From the NCBI GenBank assembly GCA_029706075.1, contig JAINUG010000088.1:744001-808000 (forward strand): 64,000 nt of DNA. The letters are read 5' to 3'. This DNA is from Aldrovandia affinis. Taxonomy: Eukaryota; Chordata; Actinopteri; Notacanthiformes; Halosauridae. Shown here piece after piece: positions 47,701-58,475 of the stretch (position 1 is its first letter; each line of letters starts with the position of its first letter). A program made the translations under genes and the position numbers. The notes under the pieces are model-generated. The model was not told the DNA's origin, made no database searches, and saw only the letters and a list, made by a program, of their open reading frames with translations.

Positions 47701-50700
47701 ACTGAAAATATCTCTCAATGGTTTATATATAATTTCCCCAAGTTCTTTGAGTACTCTGGGATATATGCCATCCGGGCCTGCTGCCTTATTTGTCTTAAGT
47801 TTTTGTAGTTTTTGTAGTACTTCTACATCCCTTATCTCAAAGTCCTCCAGAACATTCTGTACCTTGTCTATACATTTAGGCATATTTATAACCTCTTCTC
47901 TAGTAAAGCTCTCCACAAAGTAACTGTTTAGTGTGTTTGCAATGTCCTTATTATTATAAACCAAAAAGTTCCTTCCTTATTCTTAATGCACTTAACCTCA
48001 TCTTTAACTTTCCTTTTTCTACTACAATATTGAAAAAACTTCTTAGGGTTACTTTTTGCATCTTGGGAAATTTTAATTTCAAACCGCCTTTTAGCTGATC
48101 TTATTTCCTTTTTAGCCTTAGCCCGCATATTACAATAATCTAACTTGTTTCTCTCTGAGTTATCCTTTTTATATACTCTATACAGTCGTTTCTTTTGCCT
48201 CAAAATCACCCGTAAAGATTTAGTCATCCATTGTGGAGACTGTTTTTCATCCTATTTTTCCTTACTTTGGGGATGAATTTACACTGTACATCTACAATAA
48301 CCCTTTTAAATATAGTCCATTTTTCATTCACAGTTCTGCAGTCTAGAAGTTTAACCCAATCTATATTACTTAAATTCTCTCTCATTTTATTAAAGTCAGC
48401 TCGTCTAAAATTAAAAATTCGAGGAGTTAGAGGAGGCTGTCTTAACTTGCCAAAAAATATCAAAAAGAACTGCACTGTGGTCACTTGCTCCTATTGGTTC
48501 TCCTACCTCTGTGCTGCAAATTCTATCAGGATTGTTACACAAAACCAGATCCAGTATTGATTTCCCTCTTGTAGGCTGAGTAACAGACTGTACCAAAAAG
48601 CAGTCATTGACCATATCTATAAACTCCTCTTCACATTTGCCCTGACCTGTCACTATCTCCCAATTGATAGAGGGTAATTGAAGTCGCCCATTATTATTGT
48701 CTCTCCTTCAGCACAGATTTGTTTTATGTTATCAAAGAGCGTACTATTTATGTTACTATCTGAAGCTGGAGGTCTATAACATACTCCTATATTCAGGCCC
48801 TTCTCACGATCTCCCAATAATCTAATCCAGATGTCCTCACAAGAAACTAATGGGTTTATACCTGGAATTTCCTGCACATTAAGATTGTCTTTCACATAAA
48901 GGGCCACTCCCCTCCTCTTTTATTAGTTATATCCTTCCTAAACAATTTGTACCCCTCTACATTATATTCTTCCCCATCCGCTGCGCCAAGCCATGTCTCT
49001 GTAATCCCAACAATGTCATAACCCCCATTTAACATGACAGTCTCCAGTTCCAAAATTTATTTTTACACTTCTCGCATTTAAACACATGAGCTTCAAAGCC
49101 TTGCTCACCCGTGCGTTGCTACTGTTTCTACTATTCCTCTCCTGCTCCCTCACTCCCTTCCATCCCAAGCCACACTTGCTAAAATGTTGTTTACTCAAGA
49201 CTTTATTCATGCTTTCCCTGTTATATGTAGTCTTGACAGACTCCATCTGGGCAGTCTGCACCACCCTACTCATTTCGCTCTCTATCCTCCCTGCCCCCGA
49301 ATCCCTAGTTTAAATAATCCTGCGCTACCCTAAGCATACGCTGCCCCAGAGCATAGGTACCCATCCGGTTCAGGTGTAACCCATCGGGCTTGTATAGGTC
49401 ACCCCTGTTCCAGAAGAAGTCCCAGTGCTCAATAAATCTATACCCCTCTTTCCTACAGAAGGATTGTAGCCACGTGTTAAACCTATAGATAAACTTCAGC
49501 TTCCCTCTGCTTGCACGTGGTACTGGTAGAATTCCCGAGAAGACTACCGTGGAGGTTTTGCTCCTAATCTTTGCTGCTAGACCCTCAAATTTATCTTGCA
49601 GGACCTCCAACCTGCCCTTTCCCATGTCATTGGTCCCTACGTGGACCATGACCACTGGATCCCCTTCTGCTTTGGCCAGGAGCTTGTCCACACGCTCAAG
49701 GAGATCTCCAACCTGGGCACCAGGCAGGCAACACACCGTGCGAGTCTCCTTGGCCTGGGAACAGACTATGCTGTCCACTCCCTAATTATGGAATCCCCAC
49801 TACTAACAACTCCCTTTCCCTGGGAGATGTGGCCATCAGGGTGTCCTGTGGCACATGCATCCCCCCTCTCTCAGGGTCACGGGCCACAGATTCTTGCAAG
49901 GGCTGGAATCTGTTGGACACCTCAACCTCTGGAGATGCCGCCCCTTTGTGGTGTGCAAGCCCTTTCCTACTTTTGTTTCTGACTGTAACCCACCTTTCAC
50001 TTCCTGCCTGCTCTAAGTTCTTCCCTCCTCCCAGCCTAGGCGTGCACACCTTCTCCTAACGGACGTTCTAATTGGTTCTAAGAACCTGACAATTGTGGAC
50101 TCTGTACGGCCGATACGGCCGATACAGCCGATACAGCCAATTGGCCCTCGAGAACAAGAATCTTGTCTTCAAGATGCTCAATGAGCTTGCAGCGGAGGCA
50201 GGTGAACAGCCCAAGAAAATCGCTTTCCAACAGGGCGATCATCCTGCACACCTCACAAAGTTTAGGCCACATTTTAGACCCCTAGCTGACTCCCTATCTC
50301 TCCCTAAGTATAGATTTTTTACTGTCTAGATGGAGTCAGCAATACCACTCTTAAAAAACACGCTAGGTGGCTCCGGATAGAAGGCAGTAGACTCTAACGT
50401 TAATAGTAGGCTAAATGTAGCTAGAGAGCCTCTTATTTATATCACTTACACAGCTACTGATATAAATACTATATTTTAACGTTAGTTTACAACCTAAGCC
50501 CAACTATTTAACAATCAAACCTTTGTAATATACTACCTATAAATACAAAATCAACAATCCACAGCTTAAAAAGAAACTAGCTATCTACGTTACAGCTGAG
50601 CGCCTGAACAGCAAACCCCGGATATTAAATCGACTAAAAACTTCCGGCGTACAATTTACGTTTATAAACGGCGTTAGTTTATAAATAACTATACTAGACT

Positions 50701-53533
50701 ACCGCAATAATTCAGTTTTTCCAATCGGTTAAACCGACGAACTTACTTTTCATTCGAGGTTGCTTCTGGGAGGGTGAAACAAAAACCTTGTTAGCTTTTG
50801 TGCCAATTTAAACTAACAAGGAGAAAACAAAAGCCCGTCCCTGTCCCTTAAAGGCAACAAAGGATTACACCTTAGAAGCAGTAACTCGTAACTAATGCGG
50901 TGATATATTTATATAACGTTGATACCGGTTAACGTTATATAGCTACGTTAATTTTCACAAGATGCAATACAGAGCAAACAGCCCACAGCAAACAGCCCAC
51001 AGCAAACAGCAAACAGCTACCTTGTTGTCCGGAAGAGAGTGTAGTAACCTCTCAACCTTGCTGACTTCAACCTGATGAAAAACAAATTCACACCCCTTAT
51101 CTTTCATTATAATATTCTTAATGAGGTCACTTGATTTGGTGTTAGTGGAGATATGCATACCCTGCCTTAATTGAGATACTTTATCAACATAAAAGTTATT
51201 AAAATGATTTGCAATGTCACATGGTTTAGTGAGTACAAATCCATTTGATTCCACAAAAGGTGTACAGACATTGTTCTTTCGACCCATGATCTCATTCAAG
51301 ACATTCCATAAGTTCTTACTATCATATCTCACATCATATAACCTTTGTTTGTAATACTCCCTTTTTTTCCACTTTGTTTAACTTTGTGACCCGATTTCGT
51401 AAGGAACAGTACTTATGCCTGTCATCAATTAAGCCTGAGTTGACGGAGGCTTTTTTGTCATGTCTCTTTCGGTCATTAAATTCCTTAGTCCGTTATCAAT
51501 CCATGGGGCGGACTTATTTTTGACTGTAAACTTTTTCAAAGGAGCATGCTTGTCCACAACACTCATGTACATGAGTTTTGACATAACATAACATAAATAA
51601 ATCCAGTGCAGCCTCAGGGTCATCCTCATTGCACACCTTGTTCCAATTTAAACAGGATATTTCATCAATAAAACATTCCTGATTAAATCTCTTATAAGAC
51701 CTTGTAAAAATGATTTTAGCTTTGGGTTTAGGAACCCTCACCTTTCTAGTGACAGCTATTACATTGTGGTCACTAAAACCTACAGGGACAGAGACTGCCT
51801 TGGAGCATTGGTCAGGAACATTTGTATAAATATGATCAATGCATGTAGCTGAAATAATGCGATCACTGCCTACACCTATTCTAGTGCAGGGGGGCAACAA
51901 TTTGGGGGCAGATTGCAAGCATTTAAAATGGATAGCAACTTGTTCTTATTTGTACACAACTGTCCCAACCAGTCTACATTCATATCACCCAGTAAGTAGA
52001 TTTCTCTATTCTCATCCGATATCCTGTCAAACATCTCACATAATCCATTCAGATACAGAGCATCAGCACTCGGAGGCCTATAGAAACAGCATACTAGAAT
52101 TGGTTTCAAATACGGCAGATGGACTTGCACACAAATAGCTTCAATGTTCTCTCTCATCAGATCATTACGTATTTTAACAGGTAAATGATTCTGAACATAA
52201 ATAGCCACCCCACCTCCAAACCTGTTTCTATCTTTTCTAACTATTGAGAACCCCTCAATAGCTACAGCTGAATCAGAGAAGGAATTCGAAATAGCAAGCA
52301 TGTTAATGCAGTTAGCCCTGACAACACACTCTACTTCCTGGCACTTACTGCGCAAGCTGCATACATTCACATGAGCTAACACCAGGCCCTTATGAAGGCC
52401 CAGCTTAATGCAGGGCATATCAGTACTGGAAGTAGTCATTGCACAGGTCAACCCATGCGCATTCTAAAAAAGCCAGGGGGTAACCTTTGGGTCCCGATAC
52501 AGCTGTCCATTTATGTACAGCCTATCGACTGTTAAGGCCACTCTGTTGTTCAGGGCCCTGTTCTCTTTCATGATCGGTGACAGTTTTTTCCTCCTGTCAT
52601 CGATCTCTGCCAGAAAGTGGTAATTTAGCCAGAGAGAGGTCCCTTTCAGTTCCTTTCCTCTGCTCTTCACCAGCTCCTTGTGCTTATAGCGTTCAAAACA
52701 AGCTATTATAGGACGGAATTTACCGTCCACAGGTCTGCCCATTCTGTGCACTCTGGAGAAAGTTATGTCTCTAACCATCTCAGGGGAGAGTTTGAGCTTG
52801 TTGGACATAAAGTCTCTTACATTTTTTTCCGGGTCGCCATTGTCCTCACGGATCCCCCAGAATATCAAATTGTCTCTCATCTCCCTGCACTGTATATCCA
52901 ACAGTGTGTCTTTAATGCGCTTATTGTCCACGGCGAGAAAGTCGGCAGATCGCTGCATATCGATCATCGCGCCCACGATAAGGCATTATCCTTTCTTAGG
53001 TCCTCGATCTCCTTTTGACTGAATTCCAAGCTGCTTCTCAAGTCACGGATGTCCTGCTGTAGTGCATCCAGAATATCCAACTTGCTCAGTCTAGCATTGA
53101 TCGATTCCAACACCGATGCATCCACCTCCACGCTGCCGCCCGGCTCATCCGCAGTATCGGACAAAGCTCGCTGGGATTGTTGTCTCTTAGCTGAGGGTTT
53201 AACTTTAACCGCAGCCCCTCCAGACGCCTCCTTTTTGTCGTCGCTTTTGTTAAGCATCACACCTCAGGGCAGGAGCTTTGGTCAAAAAGCCCAAATGTGA
53301 CAGCGTGCTGGTCTTTCCTCTTTAAAAAGCGTCCAAACCAGACAAGGCGACGCAAAACTCCTTCCGAGGCAAACAATATCTCTGGAACTTCCTCACGATA
53401 AAATGTCCAGTTAAAACATATAGACATAAAACAACTAAGATCTAAAATGTTCAATAAAAATTGTGGCTTAAAACTGGTTAAAAATCTTATAGTATGACCA
53501 AACAAAAGCGGGAGAAAGCCAAACCAAGCCCTG
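44770..53533 (-). mobile_element. Near-complete LINE with RRM/coiled-coil ORF1, interrupted by a CR1
   Basis: Minus-strand order: ORF1 (53260 to 52464, one frameshift near 52970) with a coiled coil (ESINARLSKLDILDALQQDI) and an L1-ORF1-like RRM region (CREMRDNLIFWGIRED); APE endonuclease (52451-51514: LAHVNVCSLRSK, FGGGVAIYVQNHLP, LGDMNVDW, GFSDHNVIAV); linker (51629-51030); then a gap of 46320-51013, which is a CR1; RT (46319-45627: ESQHAYRAGHSTSTAL, LLDFSAAFDVIDHSLL, GVPQGGCLGPLL, LYADDAT) and C-terminus (45578-44883). Several frameshifts. An L2/CR1-group RT is likely; the ORF1 type is unlike the CR1 copies here. Clade not settled. Confidence 0.75.
46320..51013 (-). mobile_element. CR1-type LINE, almost full length, with 7-bp target duplication
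   Basis: A 4.7-kb insertion flanked by CAGCTAC (46313-46319, 51014-51020). The 3' end at the left is a (TTCTTATG)-type 8-bp repeat, normal for CR1. Minus-strand content: 5' UTR (51013-about 50300); ORF1 with a Cys-rich start (LCEVCRMIA...CLRCKLIEHLEDK, about 50270-50140) and an SGNH-esterase domain (GDSIIR about 49795, GTNDMGKGR about 49640, DGLHLNRMGTYALG about 49370); ORF2 with APE endonuclease (49000-48400), RT (47964-46740: [44 protein letters not shown]) and C-terminus. Both ORFs have frameshifts, and the FADD box is followed by a deletion. Inactive. Confidence 0.9.
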
Positions 53534-54005
53534 GAAGAGCAGAGGTCCCAGCACCGATCCCTGCGAGACTCCACTACCCACAGCACCTAGGTCAGATATA
53601 GACCCACCTAATGCTACTCTTTGTAATCACCCTGCAGCCAATTATCTACCCACTCTGAAACAACTTCTGAAATTCAAACTAAATTCATTTTAACAATGAA
53701 TCTCTCATGTGCTACATTGTCAAATGCTTTTTGAAAGTCCAAATATATAATATCATAAGCCTGGTTCAGGTAAACACACTTTGTAGCCTCTTCATAAAAG
53801 TCTAGGAGGTTTGTTAGGCATGACCTCCCCTTGAGAAAACCATGTTGTCTCTCCTTTAAAATACTATTATTTTTCAAGAATGATTCCAACTTGTCCCTAA
53901 TAATACATTCCAGTATTTTACACGAGATGCAAGTTAAACTGACAGGTCTATAGTACCCTGGGTCAGTACAGTTTTGCAATCTAGAAGTTTTACTCAATCT
54001 ATATT
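53534..54005 (-). mobile_element. CR1-type LINE RT fragment, minus strand
   Basis: The complement reads [54 protein letters not shown] and VSQGSVLGPLL, with a stop near 53670. The left end abuts the 5' end of the other LINE; the right end jumps to endonuclease-like sequence (about 53972-54010). Confidence 0.8.
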
Positions 54006-54023
54006 ACTAAAATGATATATAAA

Positions 54024-54140
54024 CCATCCATCCATCCATCCATTGTCTTGCCAATCCATCGCAGGGCACACACACCATTATAAACTACGGGCAATTAGAC
54101 TCTCCAGATATTTTTATGCAGAAAATCCGAGACCTTCTTA
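54024..54140 (-). repeat. Internally deleted copy of the GATGG-tailed SINE
   Basis: (CCAT)n from 54024, then GCCAATCCATCGCAGGGCAC, GGGCAATTAGACTCTCCAGA and CCGAGACCTTCTT: the blocks of the 3580-3947 SINE in order, with much of the middle missing. Confidence 0.75.
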
Positions 54141-54164
54141 AACACTGAAGAAATACCAGATGAA

Positions 54165-56760
54165 GACCAGATGACCGGAAGCAGGGTAGTATAATTCCAA
54201 TATATAAGAAGGGGGACCGTACTGACCCAGGGAACTATAGACCTGTCAGTTTAACTTGCATCTCATGTAAAATACTGGAATATTAGGGATTAGTTTGAAT
54301 TATTTCTGAAAAATAATAGTATTTTAAGGGGGAGATCATGCCTAACAAACCTCCTGGACTTTTTTGAGAAAGCTACAAAGTGTTTTGACTTGAACTAGGC
54401 TTATGATATTATATATTTGGACTTTCAGTTGACAAGCAGTTGACATGGTACCACATGAGAGGCTCATTGTCAAAATGGTAAAAAATGGTCTCACGGGGTC
54501 GAGTTTTGTGTAGCTTTCGGTTGTGGTTCCAGCGACCATGCCATCCATCTGTGCCCCCTGGTTTCCTCTGCCACAACCCTGACCCCCACCCCACCCCCAC
54601 CACTGTTCCTACATTTACCACTTCAGTGCCACTGATGCTTGGTTCCTCCATCGGCAGGGATTTCAATGTACGCAGTCGGCTCATCATCTTCCATGGGGGT
54701 AAACAAGTTTGCAACAATTTTAATAGGACCTTATACAGGCTTGCTGGCTGCAGGTTCCTGCACATATGCAGTCACTGTGGCATCATGCACATACATCTGA
54801 CATGTGTGGTGGTGTTTTGCACCATTACTTGAGCAGCTAGTAATCACCCCCATAAAATCAGTGGCGCTGCTTCTCAAACTACATAATCACCCCAACCCCG
54901 CCTTCATATCTTTTAGAATTACTGGGCTCGCTCACTGTTTTACCCCCGGCTTAATTTCCTTCCTGTCACGTTCACTGATTTGAACCAATCTGTGCCCCAC
55001 TGTCAATGACCCCGGTACCGTCGACGACTTGCTGGTTAAAGAAGTTAATTCTGGGTTCATGATTGGACCTTTCGATTCACAGCCATTTCACATCAGTCCT
55101 CTCGGTGTTGCCACTCAAAATATTTGGGCAAGATGCGGTTGATTATTGATTTATTGATGGCCTCCATAGCCACGTCATCCCCAGCGTAAACAGCCTCCTT
55201 CCCCTTGATGAATCTTCTTTAGATTATTCGGCGGTCGACCATGCAATGCAACTAATTAAAACGGCCAGGCGGGGTTCATGGCTGGCAAAAGTGTATGTCA
55301 CCTCAATGTTTAAAGGTTCTGCTAATTGCCCTGGAATACTGGCACCTGTTCAGGGTGCGGTGGTGTGATCAATTCTATTTTGCGGTTTGGCTTACGTTCT
55401 ACTGCAGAAGTAGCCCTAAACTTTTTTGACATCCTTTCCGAGGTACTGCGTTGGATTATTTTAAATAATTACGGCCTCCCTTTCACTCTGGCCACAGTAG
55501 TGTGCGTTTTCAACTTGGTCAGCAAGTCCTGGACACGGTCCCCGGTCACTCTAACTGAATCGCTGACTGTTCTTCTTACTTTCTGTTTCAGAAGTTCAGG
55601 AACTTGACTCCAGATGCAGCAGAGACATCCACCCTGGTTCCTCCTTATTCAGATTTGACTTCGCTGTACATGCATACAAAGCATACATTGTTCTAGACAC
55701 ACAACACATAAAAAAACGCCAACGCTGCATTCACCCATTTACCATCCATATGTCACCACCTCATCCAAAGGCCAGGCAGTAAACATGACCTCCTCGTCCC
55801 TAGGCCAGGCAGGTCCCTCAAATTATTTGGGGTCAACAACCTCGTCCGACAGCCAGGTGTGATCCTGCTTCTGGACTCCAAGCCCAAGAGCTAACTCCAT
55901 AAAAGTTCAGAATATTACATCCCGTGTATCAATAAACCTTCTGCTCTTATGTTGTATGAGAATTTCTTACTTCTGAATCAATATTGATAAATGTAAAGTT
56001 ATGCATCTGGGAAATAAAAATATAAGACTATATAAGAGTATTTTATGGGACGAGAAAAATTTGAATGAGTTCAATTTGATAAAGACTTTGAAAAAGTTGA
56101 ACCACATCTAAACAGTGTGCTGTAGCAGTGAAAAAGGCTGGGAACAGGATGCTGGGATATATAGCAAATATATACTATTGAGTATAAATCAATGGTGGTT
56201 ATATCAATGTTATGTAATGCCATTGTAAGACGTGAGGTACTGTGTGCAGGTCTGGGCACCACACTACAAGAAAGATAGAAGCTCTTGAAAAAGTTCAAAG
56301 AAGAGCAACTAAATTGGTACCTGGTATAAAAGGTAAGGGTTACAAGGTACGATTTAAGACGCTTAATTTATTTAAGATTAGCAAACACAGGGAATTGATT
56401 GAGGTTTTTACATTTATAACAGGGGTAAACAAAGCAAACTACCAAAGACTTTTTAAGATAGGTTTGGTTAGCAGAACAAGAGCGCACTGGTGGAAATGAG
56501 TTGAAGGTACTCATAGAATCCCTTACAGATATCAGGAATAGTTTTTTTCACAGAGAGTTGTCAATGCCTGGAACAGCTTGCCAGGTCAGGTAGTTGAGAC
56601 AGAAACACTTGGGATATTCAAGTCCAGTCTTGATGCAGTACTGGATGACTACGAAATGATGAGCCTAGATGGGCTGAATGGCCTGTTTGTCATAATGTAT
56701 TCTTCTGTTCTTCTGTTTTTATGTCCTGAATTCCCTTCCCAAGAACTCACACACTTGTAC
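54165..56760 (+). mobile_element. CR1-type LINE, + strand, split by a DIRS-type remnant
   Basis: The left part (54165-54478) encodes the RT start ([20 protein letters not shown]) through FQ...HMVPHERLI. The right part (55965-56730) restarts at the region equivalent to NIAKCKVMHVGNKN and runs to the 3' UTR block (GATGGGCTGAATGGCC) and the TTCTTCTG-type end. About 400 bp of RT that should lie between them is absent. Many stops. Confidence 0.75.
54480..55960 (+). mobile_element. DIRS/Ngaro-type (tyrosine-recombinase) retroelement remnant
   Basis: Two protein traces on the + strand. At about 54690-54815 a Cys/His-rich gag-like block: QVCNNFNRTLYRLAGCRF, then HICSHCGIMHIHLTC. At about 55005-55130 a reverse-transcriptase start: DDLLVKEVNSGFMIGPFDS, then FHISPLGVAT. 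Then HVIPSVNSLLPLDESSLDYS-like residues (about 55170-55235) and FYFAVWLTFYCRSSPKLF (about 55370-55425), FDILSEVLRWIILNNYGLPF (about 55425-55485). The catalytic DD block and the recombinase are missing. Identification rests on family knowledge of the RT block order; DIRS and Ngaro are not separated here. Confidence 0.7.
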
Positions 56761-56799
56761 TTATTTTAAACAGTCTCTTGTACTTCTTTCCTGTATCAC

Positions 56800-57390
56800 A
56801 TTGCAACTCTCAATCTTTATCCTGAACTCTCCCTTTCCCTGTTTCTCTGTTGCTTCCAGTACAGTTACACGCATAAAGACACATTCATTCATATCATTCA
56901 TTCATTTATTCTCCCTTTTCCCCTTCTCCTCACTCACACTGGTCTCTCACACGTCCCAGCTCCCTCATTTTCACTCCCTCACCTCAATCATGCTAGAGCT
57001 CCCTCCTTTGCTCTCTTCTCCCATCCTCCCTCCCTCCATCCCTCCCTCTCTCACACTCCCCTTTCACTTCTCCTCAGTCACACTTCCAGAGCTCCCTCTC
57101 TCTCCCTCTCTCTCTGTTGCTCATTCCTGTTCTCATTCAGTCACACACATGCGGAATCTTTTCTCACCAGACTTGCCATTGCTCCCCCTTCTCTCACACA
57201 CTCCTCCTCCTCTCTCAACCTCTCTAGCACAAAGTCATAATCATCACTGTCCTCTTTCAGTCTGCCTCGCTCTCCCTCTCACACATACACACACTCATGC
57301 CGACTGACACCCAAGGACAGCTCACCCTCTCCCTTGCCCCTGTTGTCTGGCGCTGAAATTCGGAGGAGGAGGCAGGACGGTTCCTTGATC
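56800..57390 (+). promoter_or_regulatory. Pyrimidine-rich region upstream of gpr139 (promoter/5' UTR, inferred)
   Basis: CT-rich sequence with CTCCCT and CACAC runs and no TATA box that I trust. Open frames here are low-complexity Ser/Pro/Leu strings. Called by position only. Confidence 0.3.
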
Positions 57391-58436
57391 ATGGAGCACA
57401 GTCACATCTTTCCTACCCTGCCCCCCAACAGCAGCATGGGGAGCCCTGGGGAGCCACCCCCCACCCTCCTCCACTGCCCCCTGGGACTCCTGCCCATCAT
57501 CTACTACAGCACCCTGCTCTGCCTCGGCCTGCCCGGTGAGTGTGTGTGTGTGAGAGAGACTGCGAGTACGTGTGTATATGAGACTGTGAGTGTGCATGCA
57601 TGCTTGAGTGTGTGTGTGTGCATGGACGTGTGCATGCATGATTGTGTGCATGTGTATGTATGCGTGTGTGCATGAGGGCTTGCATGTGTTCTTGCGTGTC
57701 TTTGTTTGTTGTTTTTGTTTTCTTTATCCTTCACTTCCACCCACTGCTTGCTTCCTTTTTCTTCTCTTATTCTTTCTGTACTCTAGAGGACCAGATTAAT
57801 GATGTTTCCAAGACTTGATTTACAGGGATGTGCTGTAATATTGGGCTTTTTAACACCGAGGCAAGTAATAACAGGCAGAATCTAGCAGGACCTGACCATT
57901 GGGACAAACGTGAATAATGCACTGATGTCTGAATTCTGAATTGATTGTGTGCACACATAGCGCTGAAATGAATGGCTTATTGGACGGACATGGCTGATGC
58001 TGGTCTATCCCCATAGTTTGATCTGTTCAGAAGAGCTGTGTTTAGCTTACATCTTGTCAGACAGCTGTGCCTTTCTGTGCTGTGGTGCAGTAATTTGTGC
58101 TAAGTGTCCCTTTTGAACAGATGTTAGAGATTCTACCTTCTAGGTGTTCTTACGGGTTGGCGGATGTGGTGTGAAGGTAGTTGTTGAGCACATCACAATT
58201 GCATCATAAAAATATTTCATTTGATTCACCTGTGCCGCTGTTTGGTGACCAGGGAACTGCCTGATACATGGCTCTGCTTCGTGACTGGCGGGCACAGGTA
58301 AATGAACAGGCATCTTGGTCACTCGCAGAAACCTGTCGGCAGCAGATTATCTGGGAAGATTAAGCGTCATCTTGAAAATCAGGCTAAATTGGGAAAAGAG
58401 ACGGAGAGGGTGAATAGCAGACAGAGGGAGCAGACA

Positions 58437-58475
<39 letters not shown>

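Noticed and set aside
49549-49982. + strand frames opposite the CR1 ORF1
   Set aside because: Antisense of the esterase-containing ORF1.
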